From an uncultured Bacillota bacterium (GTDB lineage: Bacteria; Bacillota; Clostridia; Christensenellales; UBA1242): 6,589 nt of DNA. The stretch's first letter is position 1. Every line of letters starts with the position of its first letter. Location: contig CAMEKL010000024.1 in assembly GCA_945921365.1 (NCBI GenBank), positions 1 to 6,589 on the forward strand, in the 5' to 3' direction. This document shows, one piece after another, positions 1 to 5,972 of this stretch. Below the pieces are notes generated by a model. That model was not told the origin of the DNA. It did not search any database and saw nothing but the letters and a program-made list of their open reading frames with translations. The position numbers and the translations under genes were made by a program.

Positions 1-291
1 GTTTTAGATGTAACATTTAAAAGCAAGGCAGATTTTGAAGTTAATGAAAAAGCAGGGGTGTGCAATGAAAGTGAATTTGATGCTATAAAGAGGTATGGAG
101 AAGAAATTGCCAAAACTTGCGTTAGAGAAAGTTTATTTGGAAAATTTGAGGCAACGCCTTGTGATTCTAAATATTGTGAGAATTGTTTCCTGTTTAAACT
201 TTGCTCTTTTAAGTTTGGAGAAAATCAGAGAGAGCAACATGGGCAGTTTGAAAATTCAACTTTTCTTAAAATATTAAGTGAGGAAGAATAG
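1..291 (+). CDS. addB: AddB, helicase-nuclease subunit B, C-terminal end (5' truncated by window edge)
   Basis: The frame is open from base 1 to the TAG at 289-291 and gives the last 96 residues of a longer protein. The diagnostic feature is a cysteine cluster: C-x2-C-x5-C with codons at 175-177, 184-186 and 202-204, plus another Cys five residues before it. This is the spacing of the three C-terminal cysteines that, with a distant upstream Cys, hold the 4Fe-4S cluster beside the RecB-type nuclease domain in Bacillus-type AddB. The nuclease active site and the inactive helicase-like domain would lie upstream and are not visible. The next gene starts on the base after the stop codon and is clearly addA, which fits the usual addB-addA operon and translational coupling. 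AddB recognises Chi-type sequences and cuts one strand during double-strand-end resection. A GTG at 58 could be read as a start, but the in-frame sequence before it is open and coding-like. Identity rests on the Cys motif plus context. Confidence 0.85.
   Translation, partial: VLDVTFKSKADFEVNEKAGVCNESEFDAIKRYGEEIAKTCVRESLFGKFEATPCDSKYCENCFLFKLCSFKFGENQREQHGQFENSTFLKILSEEE
280..283 (+). promoter_or_regulatory. Ribosome binding site of addA
   Basis: GAGG lies eight bases before the ATG at 292, inside the final codons of addB. The addB stop (289-291) abuts this ATG, so translation of the two subunits is probably coupled. This supports 292 as the addA start. Confidence 0.7.
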
Positions 292-921
292 ATGGAGTTT
301 GTTAAAGAACAAAAAGATATAATTAAAACAGACAATAAAAATATAATTGTTTCTGCTTCTGCTGGAAGTGGAAAAACCTTTACTATGCTTTCAAAAGTTT
401 TTGACATAATGAAAAATAAAAAAGTTGACATTTCAAGAATTATGCTTTTAACATACACAAATTCTGCTGGCAATGAAATGAAAATTAAAATTTACAAACT
501 GATAAACGATAACCTAGAGAAAGATGATGACAAAGAATTTTTAATTTCACAAATAGATTCACTGCCTGCTTCAACGATTTCTACTTTCCATTCATTTTAT
601 GAAAAGATTATAAGGGAATATTATTACAAACTTGGAATTAACCCTTCTTTTTCTATTATCACTGGAGAAAATCTTGAAATTTTAAAAAATGAAGCCTTTT
701 TGTGTGCAACGAAAAGATTTGAAAAAGAGAGAAAAGAAATCTTTAATTTAATTTTGGATGAATATTCTTCAAAAAGAAATTTAAAAACCATAAGAGAACT
801 TATTTTTAGTTTGTATGATTTTTTAACAGCTCTTGATAATGAAGAAAATTGGAGAGATAATTTTGCAACCAGAATCCAAGCTTTGTTAAAGAAATTTTGC
901 AAAATTATATTTCTCTTTTAA
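292..921 (+). CDS. addA: AddA, helicase-nuclease subunit A, N-terminal fragment before a frameshift
   Basis: This fragment is the start of the UvrD/Rep-type (superfamily 1A) helicase domain of AddA. Visible elements are the Q-motif Gln at residue 7, the Walker A motif ASAGSGKT at 22-29, motif Ia with LTYTNSAGNEM near 53-63, and motif Ib with STFHSFYEKIIREYY near 97-111, followed by the family-typical 'GINPSF'. The frame then runs into a TAA at 919-921, far short of a working helicase. The rest of AddA continues in another frame from 861 onward. The last residues of this fragment (about 193-209) are probably out-of-frame translation rather than real protein. The start ATG has a good RBS and directly follows the addB stop. 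With a single restored base between 861 and 918, the two pieces make one protein of about 1,099 residues, somewhat shorter than the roughly 1,230 of Bacillus AddA. If the break is real, the AddAB complex would be lost or greatly weakened. Confidence 0.88.
   Translation: MEFVKEQKDIIKTDNKNIIVSASAGSGKTFTMLSKVFDIMKNKKVDISRIMLLTYTNSAGNEMKIKIYKLINDNLEKDDDKEFLISQIDSLPASTISTFHSFYEKIIREYYYKLGINPSFSIITGENLEILKNEAFLCATKRFEKERKEIFNLILDEYSSKRNLKTIRELIFSLYDFLTALDNEENWRDNFATRIQALLKKFCKIIFLF
861..921 (+). other. Frameshift zone in addA
   Basis: Both reading frames are open only in this interval, so the shift must lie here. Going from the first frame to the second needs one base added to the DNA (or two removed). 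The downstream frame reads naturally from about 873 with common codons for this genome and a plausible sequence, NPSFVKEILQNYI. Adding a C to the CC at 869-870 would give FATQNPSFVKEIL. A site near the A and T runs at 888-898 is also possible, giving LLKEILQNYI. I cannot decide between them without an alignment. Confidence 0.85.
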
Positions 922-3590
922 TATGCACAACAAAACAAAAATTTGATAGCCTATTTAACAAAGCAAAATCGCTTGATGAAATGGAAATTTTAAAAAACAT
1001 TTCTGCATCTTTAATTGAACTTGAGAATTTTGAAAGACAAACTGTTGAAGAGAAAGTTAAAAATAAAATTTCTTTTCCAAGATTTGCAAAAAAAGATGTT
1101 GACGAAGAGTTAAAAATTGAACTTAAAGGTGTTAAGGAATTTTTCAATAAAACATATTCAAAACTAAAATTAGATGAAAAAAGTTTTGAAAATTTTGAAA
1201 AAAATTTAGCACAAACGAAAAATATTATTATAAATCTTCTTGAGTTATACGATTATTTTGCATTTGAGTTTGAAAAAATTAAAAAAGACGGAAATGCTTT
1301 TGACTTTGTAAGTTTGGAAAAATTGGCATATGAACTTTTGAAAGACGAAAAAACAAGAAAATCAATTTTAAGCAAATTTGATTATGTTTTTATTGACGAA
1401 TATCAAGATGTTAACAAAATTCAAGATTCAATTGTGGGCTTGCTTGGAGAGGAAAAACAAGTTTTTCTTGTTGGAGATCCAAAGCAGAGCATTTATGCTT
1501 TTAAGCAAAGTGATGTTGAGCTTTTTAATGAAAAGGAAATTCAGTTTAGAAGTCTTGAAGGCTGCAAAAGCTTGCCATTAAAATCTAATTTTAGAACAAA
1601 CAAAGACATATTAGATTTTTGCAATGTTGTTTTTTCAAACTTAATGACAAAAAAAACAATGGGAATAAACTATAAAGAAGATGCAATGTTTGATGCAAAA
1701 TCTAAAATTAAAAGTTGTTTTCCAGCTGTTAATCTTTTACTCTGCAAAAATAGCGAGAAAGAAATTAAAGAAGAAAAATTAAAGATTTATTCAATTGCAG
1801 ATGCAAAGCAGATGCAAAGTGAAGAAAATTTGGAAGCGCTTTGCATTTTAAACAAAATTTCAAACCTTCTTTCTGAGAAAATTTATGATGAAAAAATTGA
1901 AGATTACAGAAAAATTGAGTTTGGTGATATTGCAATTCTTTTCCGATCACGTGGAGATTTTTCTAAAAAACTTGTTTCGCTTTTTAATAAATATTGTGTT
2001 CCTTACACATTTAATGATAGGGTTGATTTAAAGCAGAGCAAAAGTGTTCTTGCCATTATTTCTTTTATAAAGCTTTGCAATGCTTTTTATGAAGATGTTG
2101 ATGTTGTTAATGTTCTAACAAAGTTTTTTGGATATTCTTTTAATGACATAAACAACATAATCTTGAAAAATAATTACATTGAAATTAAAGATTTATTAAG
2201 TTTGGAAGAATTTGAAAAAGTTAATAGATGTGTTAAACAAATAAAACAGCATATTGAGCTTGAAGGTGTTTACTTTGCTGTTAATGAAATAATATCAAAA
2301 GGCGATTTTCAAAAATTTATAGTAGAAGACGAAAACGAAGTTAAATATTTTTTAAATTTTGTTTTGGAAAATAATTTCAACAATAATTCAACCGCTTTAA
2401 TTTCGTTGTTTGAAAACTCTAAGAGTGTTTTTGTTGATTATAGTGAAGATTGTGGTCAAAATAAGGTTATTTTAACAACAATGCATGCAAGCAAAGGCCT
2501 TGAATATCCAATTGTTTTTATTGGAGATATGTCTAGGCAAAACGGAAGCAGAAGTCAAAATCAAATTTTAATTGATAAAAATCTTGGCATATATGTTAAA
2601 GATGTTAACGAAGAAAAAAATAGTGCTGTTTTAACAGCATTAAAAATTCAATCAAACAAAAAAGATGTTTTTGAAGAGATAAGGGTTTTGTATGTTGGAC
2701 TAACAAGGGCAAAAAATTTGCTTTATATGTGCGGAACAAAAGATGGCAATTTTGAAAAAATTGATGAAAATAATATTCTCTTTTTAAAAAACTCTCATTT
2801 AAATTTTGTTGTTGGAAGTTTGGGTGAAAAAACAATTTCAAAAATAAACGAAGAAAAGAATTTCACAGATGGAAATTTGAATGTTGAATTTTTTAGAGAT
2901 GATAATAAAACTTTTGAAAGTTTTGAAGAAGAAAAAGAAGTTTTTTGTGATGAAGAAATTTTAAATAAATTTAAAAATTTTAATTATAACATTGAAAGCA
3001 TTGCGCAAAAAACAACTGTAACAAATTTAAACAGCGAAGATAATATTTCAAATTTCAATTATAGTCCAAAAAAGTTTGAGATTTTTGAGCATGAACAAAA
3101 TGAAAACAATCAAGAGATTGGTGTGCTTTATCACTCCATTTTAGAAAATATTGATTTTTGCAAAAATAATTTAGATGAACAAATTGAACTTGCTTTAAAA
3201 GATAAAGATGAAATAGACAAGAAAAAAGCAATGAAGGAAATTTCACATGTTGCAAATTATATAAAAGACCTTATTGGATCTGATTGTCAAACTTTTAAGG
3301 AAAAAGAGTTTATGCTTTATGTTTCGCCAAAAGAAATTTTGGAAAACGGAAGTGAAAATAAAATTTTAATTCAAGGGAAAATTGATTTTTTTTCAATTGG
3401 CAAAAAAGTTATTTTAATAGATTATAAATTCTCAAACTTAAGCAGAGAAAAGTTGATTGAAAAATATAAAAAACAACTTAAAATATATGCTTTTGCGCTT
3501 GAGGAAGCAATAAATAGAAGGGTTGATGAGGTGTATTTAATAAATATAAAAAATGGAGAAATAATAAACCTATCAGAATATAAAAAATAA
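861..3590 (+). CDS. addA: AddA, helicase-nuclease subunit A, remainder of the protein after the frameshift
   Basis: This frame is open from 861 (after TAA at 858-860) to TAA at 3588-3590 and holds the rest of AddA. Helicase motifs, by position: II, DEYQD at 1395-1409; III, GDPKQSIYAF from 1473; IV, NFR at 1587-1595; V, HASKGLEY at 2484-2507; VI, YVGLTRAK at 2691-2714. The C-terminal RecB-family (PD-(D/E)xK) nuclease is also intact: His at 3132-3134 in LYHSIL, Asp at 3384-3386 in GKIDF, DYK at 3420-3428, and the following Gln (3474) and Tyr (3486) of QLKIYAFAL. AddA is the 3'-5' motor and one of the two nucleases of AddAB, which resects double-strand ends and prepares 3' tails for RecA. No convincing start exists here: TTG at 897 is the first possible start but has no nearby Shine-Dalgarno, so this is the continuation of the gene at 292, not a separate one. 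Every catalytic motif being intact suggests a very recent mutation or a sequencing or assembly error. Confidence 0.9.
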   Translation, partial: FCNQNPSFVKEILQNYISLLICTTKQKFDSLFNKAKSLDEMEILKNISASLIELENFERQTVEEKVKNKISFPRFAKKDVDEELKIELKGVKEFFNKTYSKLKLDEKSFENFEKNLAQTKNIIINLLELYDYFAFEFEKIKKDGNAFDFVSLEKLAYELLKDEKTRKSILSKFDYVFIDEYQDVNKIQDSIVGLLGEEKQVFLVGDPKQSIYAFKQSDVELFNEKEIQFRSLEGCKSLPLKSNFRTNKDILDFCNVVFSNLMTKKTMGINYKEDAMFDAKSKIKSCFPAVNLLLCKNSEKEIKEEKLKIYSIADAKQMQSEENLEALCILNKISNLLSEKIYDEKIEDYRKIEFGDIAILFRSRGDFSKKLVSLFNKYCVPYTFNDRVDLKQSKSVLAIISFIKLCNAFYEDVDVVNVLTKFFGYSFNDINNIILKNNYIEIKDLLSLEEFEKVNRCVKQIKQHIELEGVYFAVNEIISKGDFQKFIVEDENEVKYFLNFVLENNFNNNSTALISLFENSKSVFVDYSEDCGQNKVILTTMHASKGLEYPIVFIGDMSRQNGSRSQNQILIDKNLGIYVKDVNEEKNSAVLTALKIQSNKKDVFEEIRVLYVGLTRAKNLLYMCGTKDGNFEKIDENNILFLKNSHLNFVVGSLGEKTISKINEEKNFTDGNLNVEFFRDDNKTFESFEEEKEVFCDEEILNKFKNFNYNIESIAQKTTVTNLNSEDNISNFNYSPKKFEIFEHEQNENNQEIGVLYHSILENIDFCKNNLDEQIELALKDKDEIDKKKAMKEISHVANYIKDLIGSDCQTFKEKEFMLYVSPKEILENGSENKILIQGKIDFFSIGKKVILIDYKFSNLSREKLIEKYKKQLKIYAFALEEAINRRVDEVYLINIKNGEIINLSEYKK

Positions 3591-3625
3591 TTAAAAAAAT
3601 ATTCAAAAAATAATTAAAAAATATT
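3582..3625 (+). repeat. AT-only tandem direct repeat between addA and the next gene
   Basis: Two near-identical copies, 3582-3603 (22 bp) and 3605-3625 (21 bp), are separated by one C. They differ by a single A in an A-run. The first copy includes the addA stop codon. There is no GC-rich hairpin, so this is not an intrinsic terminator. The A-tracts lie just upstream of the promoter at 3645-3653 and could act as a curved or UP-element-like region; that role is inference. Confidence 0.7.
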
Positions 3626-3653
3626 AGTTAAATAAATTTTATTGTGTTATACT
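3624..3653 (+). promoter_or_regulatory. Probable promoter of the AT-hook membrane protein gene
   Basis: An extended -10 element, TGTTATACT, sits at 3645-3653 with the hexamer TATACT at 3648-3653. The best -35 candidate is TTAGTT at 3624-3629 with an 18-bp spacer; it is weak, which fits reliance on the TG extension. A start of transcription near 3660 would leave a leader of about 25 bases. Confidence 0.6.
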
Positions 3654-3673
3654 AACCATAGATTTTAATTTTT

Positions 3674-3678
3674 GGAGG
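3674..3678 (+). promoter_or_regulatory. Ribosome binding site, GGAGG
   Basis: A perfect GGAGG lies six bases before the ATG at 3685. It fixes the start of the 739-residue protein and predicts efficient translation. Confidence 0.85.
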
Positions 3679-3684
3679 CTTATT

Positions 3685-5904
3685 ATGTCTTTTTTGGGAT
3701 TAAGTATTTTTAACACAATGGTAGATTTTTTTAAAACCGTTGGCGAGGTTTTAACCCTTGAATATATGCTATATATATTTATTGGATTGGAACTCCTATC
3801 AATCATTGTCTTTTCAATTATTGTAAGCAATGTTTATGAAATTAAACTTATAAGAGCAATTGATAGAATAAATTCATATCTTTATAACGCACAGTATATT
3901 GATGAGAACAATTTGATTGAATTTAATAATAAAATGAAAAAGGTTCCAAAAACTCTTCGTTATCATTGGCAACAATTTATGCTCTATAGAGAGAAATCTC
4001 CAAGCTATTATATGTCTATTGAAAATTGTATAGACAGGCCAATCAAATCAAGTTTCTTCTCAACAAATATTAAACTTGTTAAGGCAATTGGTTGGGTGCT
4101 TGCAATTCTAAGTGGATTCTTGACGGTTGCTGGTCTTTCTACAACTGGAGTTATAGATGTTTCTTTCTATATTTCAGCACTTATGATGCCAGTTATAATT
4201 TTAACTTTAAATTATATTTTTGCGTCAATTTTAAAAATGAGGCAATCAACAAACCTTTCAGATTTGTATCAAACATTCCACATTTTCAACAGATTTATTG
4301 ATAAAGCAGTTACATCTCTTCCAGAATATGTTGACTATGAAGTTCTATTCACAAGAAAAGAAATCAAGAAAGGAATACCTGTTCTTAATGAATATATTGA
4401 AAAACGTCAAATTCAAGAACAGGAAGAGATGAAAAAGGCAAGACAAAATGCTGTTGAACATGAACAATTCAACTTTGAAAAAGCAGATGAAAAAGGCGTT
4501 CTCGTTCTTGAAAGAGCAATGAAGGAAACAGAGACATATATCAACCTTAAACACAGGCTTATGGCTGAAATTCAACAACTTGAAGGCGAAATTGAAAGCT
4601 ATAAACGTTCTTATGAAAACACTTCAAAAGACTATCAAAAGAAATTGCAAGCAAGCAAGGAGAATATTGATAGGCTTAGGGAACAGCAAGAAGGCACAAC
4701 AAACAGAATTGAAAGTAACTACATAAGAAAACAGCAATCAGATGAAATTAAAAAACAACAACAAATAGAAAAAGATCAAGACGATGCAACTCTCAGATTT
4801 AACCAAGAGATCAACACTTTAACAGCTGAAATTGATAAGAGAAAAGCAGAACTTGATGAAAGTAAAAAACATGTTGAAAAAGCAATGATGGCAGAATATT
4901 CCACATTTGCAAACAAAATTTTTGCCGAAGTTAAGAAAGATGTAGACAATAAAACAAAAGATGAAAGAGAAGAACTTCTTAACTCAAGAGAAATGGTTGT
5001 TTCAGAACTTGAAGATGCTCTTGCAAAACAGGAAGCACTTGAAAAAGATAACCAAGCACTTCGTGAAAAACTTGGCCTTAAAGACATTGAAATGAACGAT
5101 AAACTTGCCAAGAGAGATAAAGAACTTAAAAACAAAGAGCAGTATTATTCTCAAATTTTAAAAGAAACAGCAGAAAAAGCAACTTCAGGCATAACAAACA
5201 TAAAGGAAGAAGTTAAAGAAGAGCCAGTTTATGATGAATATGGTGGCTATTATGACGAAGAGGGTTACTACAGATACAAAAATGGCACATACTACGACCC
5301 AGATGGAAATTATCATGATGAATTTGGTGGAGTGATAGATGCTAATGGCACATATCATCCAGCAGAAGAGTTTGAAAAAGAAAAAAACGCAGAACAAAAT
5401 GATGATGCTAGACTTAAAGAAATTGAGGAACTTTTGAACAACTATGAAGAGCCAAAAGCACAAGAAGTTGTTGAAGAGGAAACATCAGTTAGCAACTCAC
5501 AAGAAGAAGCTATTGAAGAACCAAAAATTCAAAGAGGAAGGCCAAGAAAAGAAAAATCAGAAGAAGAATTGAATAAGCCAAAGGCAGGTCGTGGTCGTCC
5601 AAGAAAAGAAAAAACAGAGGAAGATAATAAGCCAAAAGCGGGCAGAGGAAGACCAAGAAAAGAAAAAACGCCAGAAGAATTGAACAAGCCAAAGGCGGGT
5701 CGTGGTCGTCCAAGAAAAGAAAAAACAGAAGAAGAAATAAACAAACCAAAGGGAAAACGTGGTCGTCCAAGAAAAGATGAAATTGATAAGAATCTTCAAG
5801 AAATTGAAGAGAAATTAAAAAAAGAAAACGAAATTTTAAAATCAAAACAAGAAGATTTAAAAAATTCAGTTGACGAAATTTCAGATGGCGAAGATAACAA
5901 ATAA
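3685..5904 (+). CDS. Unrecognised membrane-anchored coiled-coil protein with Gly/Tyr heptad repeats and five AT-hooks
   Basis: I do not recognise this 739-residue protein as a named family. Seen in order: hydrophobic segments at about 28-50, 131-151 and 157-183, with a Lys/Arg-rich stretch (51-130) between the first and second; a long, highly charged heptad-like coiled coil at about 236-500; six 7-residue Gly/Tyr repeats at 516-557; an acidic linker at about 560-614; five RGRPRK motifs starting at 617, 636, 654, 673 and 692; and a final charged helix at about 703-733. There is no signal peptide cleavage pattern. The positive-inside rule predicts N-terminus outside, the 51-130 loop inside, a short outer loop near 152-156, and the whole tail in the cytoplasm where it could meet DNA. 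RGRP with basic flanks is the core of the AT-hook, which binds the minor groove of AT-rich DNA. The inferred role is a membrane-DNA tether or nucleoid-organising factor. It has its own promoter, a strong RBS and a terminator, so it is probably monocistronic. A scaffold role with no DNA binding is the main alternative. Confidence 0.9.
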   Translation: MSFLGLSIFNTMVDFFKTVGEVLTLEYMLYIFIGLELLSIIVFSIIVSNVYEIKLIRAIDRINSYLYNAQYIDENNLIEFNNKMKKVPKTLRYHWQQFMLYREKSPSYYMSIENCIDRPIKSSFFSTNIKLVKAIGWVLAILSGFLTVAGLSTTGVIDVSFYISALMMPVIILTLNYIFASILKMRQSTNLSDLYQTFHIFNRFIDKAVTSLPEYVDYEVLFTRKEIKKGIPVLNEYIEKRQIQEQEEMKKARQNAVEHEQFNFEKADEKGVLVLERAMKETETYINLKHRLMAEIQQLEGEIESYKRSYENTSKDYQKKLQASKENIDRLREQQEGTTNRIESNYIRKQQSDEIKKQQQIEKDQDDATLRFNQEINTLTAEIDKRKAELDESKKHVEKAMMAEYSTFANKIFAEVKKDVDNKTKDEREELLNSREMVVSELEDALAKQEALEKDNQALREKLGLKDIEMNDKLAKRDKELKNKEQYYSQILKETAEKATSGITNIKEEVKEEPVYDEYGGYYDEEGYYRYKNGTYYDPDGNYHDEFGGVIDANGTYHPAEEFEKEKNAEQNDDARLKEIEELLNNYEEPKAQEVVEEETSVSNSQEEAIEEPKIQRGRPRKEKSEEELNKPKAGRGRPRKEKTEEDNKPKAGRGRPRKEKTPEELNKPKAGRGRPRKEKTEEEINKPKGKRGRPRKDEIDKNLQEIEEKLKKENEILKSKQEDLKNSVDEISDGEDNK
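5230..5355 (+). repeat. Six tandem 21-bp units coding Gly/Tyr heptads
   Basis: Residues 516-557 divide without gaps into six heptads: YDEYGGY, YDEEGYY, RYKNGTY, YDPDGNY, HDEFGGV, IDANGTY. Gly is fixed at position 5, Asp is at position 2 in five units, and position 7 is Tyr in five and Val in one. The pattern is clear in protein but diverged in DNA, so it is conserved by selection or old. It resembles, in appearance only, the Tyr-Tyr-Asp-Pro-type short repeats of the eukaryotic OCRE domain and of some bacterial proteins. It lies between the coiled coil and the AT-hook tail. Confidence 0.8.
5533..5775 (+). repeat. AT-hook repeat array, five RGRPRK units spaced 18-19 residues
   Basis: Motif codons lie at 5533-5550, 5590-5607, 5644-5661, 5701-5718 and 5758-5775. 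The unit is RGRPRKEK, then an acidic Thr/Ser-Glu-Glu stretch, then NKPKAG, mostly 57 bp (the second unit is 54). Units 2-4 are introduced by KPKAG, as in the eukaryotic HMGA hooks where KRG or PK precedes RGRP. Units 1 and 3 encode the core with AGA GGA AGR; units 2, 4 and 5 use CGT GGT CGT. The array therefore looks like a two-unit block that was copied. The strongly basic hooks alternate with acidic spacers. Confidence 0.92.
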
Positions 5905-5928
5905 AAAAAGAGCATTTGCTCTTTTTTT
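5903..5928. terminator. Bidirectional intrinsic terminator between convergent genes
   Basis: Bases 5903-5913 (seven A then GAGC) pair with 5918-5928 (GCTC then seven T) around the four-base loop ATTT. The A-run/T-run symmetry means it reads as a hairpin with a U-tract on both strands. On the + strand it overlaps the last two bases of the TAA at 5902-5904. On the - strand it lies 45 bases past the stop of the transporter gene. It probably ends both transcripts. Confidence 0.85.
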
Positions 5929-5972
5929 ATTTAAGATATAGATGAGATTAAAAACTTTCCTATATAGACTTA

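Noticed and set aside
58..291. Small separate gene starting at GTG 58
   Set aside because: The same frame is open back to base 1 with coding-like sequence, and the Cys cluster identifies it as the end of addB.
880..905. Possible programmed -1 frameshift signal in addA (A and T runs at 888-898)
   Set aside because: No canonical X XXY YYZ heptamer is in the right frame, and no strong hairpin or internal Shine-Dalgarno follows or precedes it. Frameshifting is not known for addA.
897..3590. Independent gene starting at TTG 897
   Set aside because: There is no nearby ribosome binding site, and the product would lack Walker A. Its content is simply the rest of AddA.
3591..3684. Intrinsic terminator after addA
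   Set aside because: Only AT pairing is possible; there is no GC-containing stem followed by a T-run.
4776..5135. A 119-codon open frame on the - strand under the coiled coil
   Set aside because: It is Ser/Leu-rich, the usual antisense product of Glu/Lys/Ala coiled-coil codons, with no RBS, and it lies opposite a convincing gene.
5533..5775. CRISPR-like spaced repeats
   Set aside because: The repeats are in frame, encode RGRPRK plus a conserved spacer, and the 'spacers' are themselves similar to one another. They are protein repeats.
5510..5845. Three long overlapping open frames on the - strand opposite the AT-hook array
   Set aside because: They are mirror images of a repeated, stop-poor coding region. 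Their products are low-complexity Phe/Leu sequences with no RBS or independent signal.
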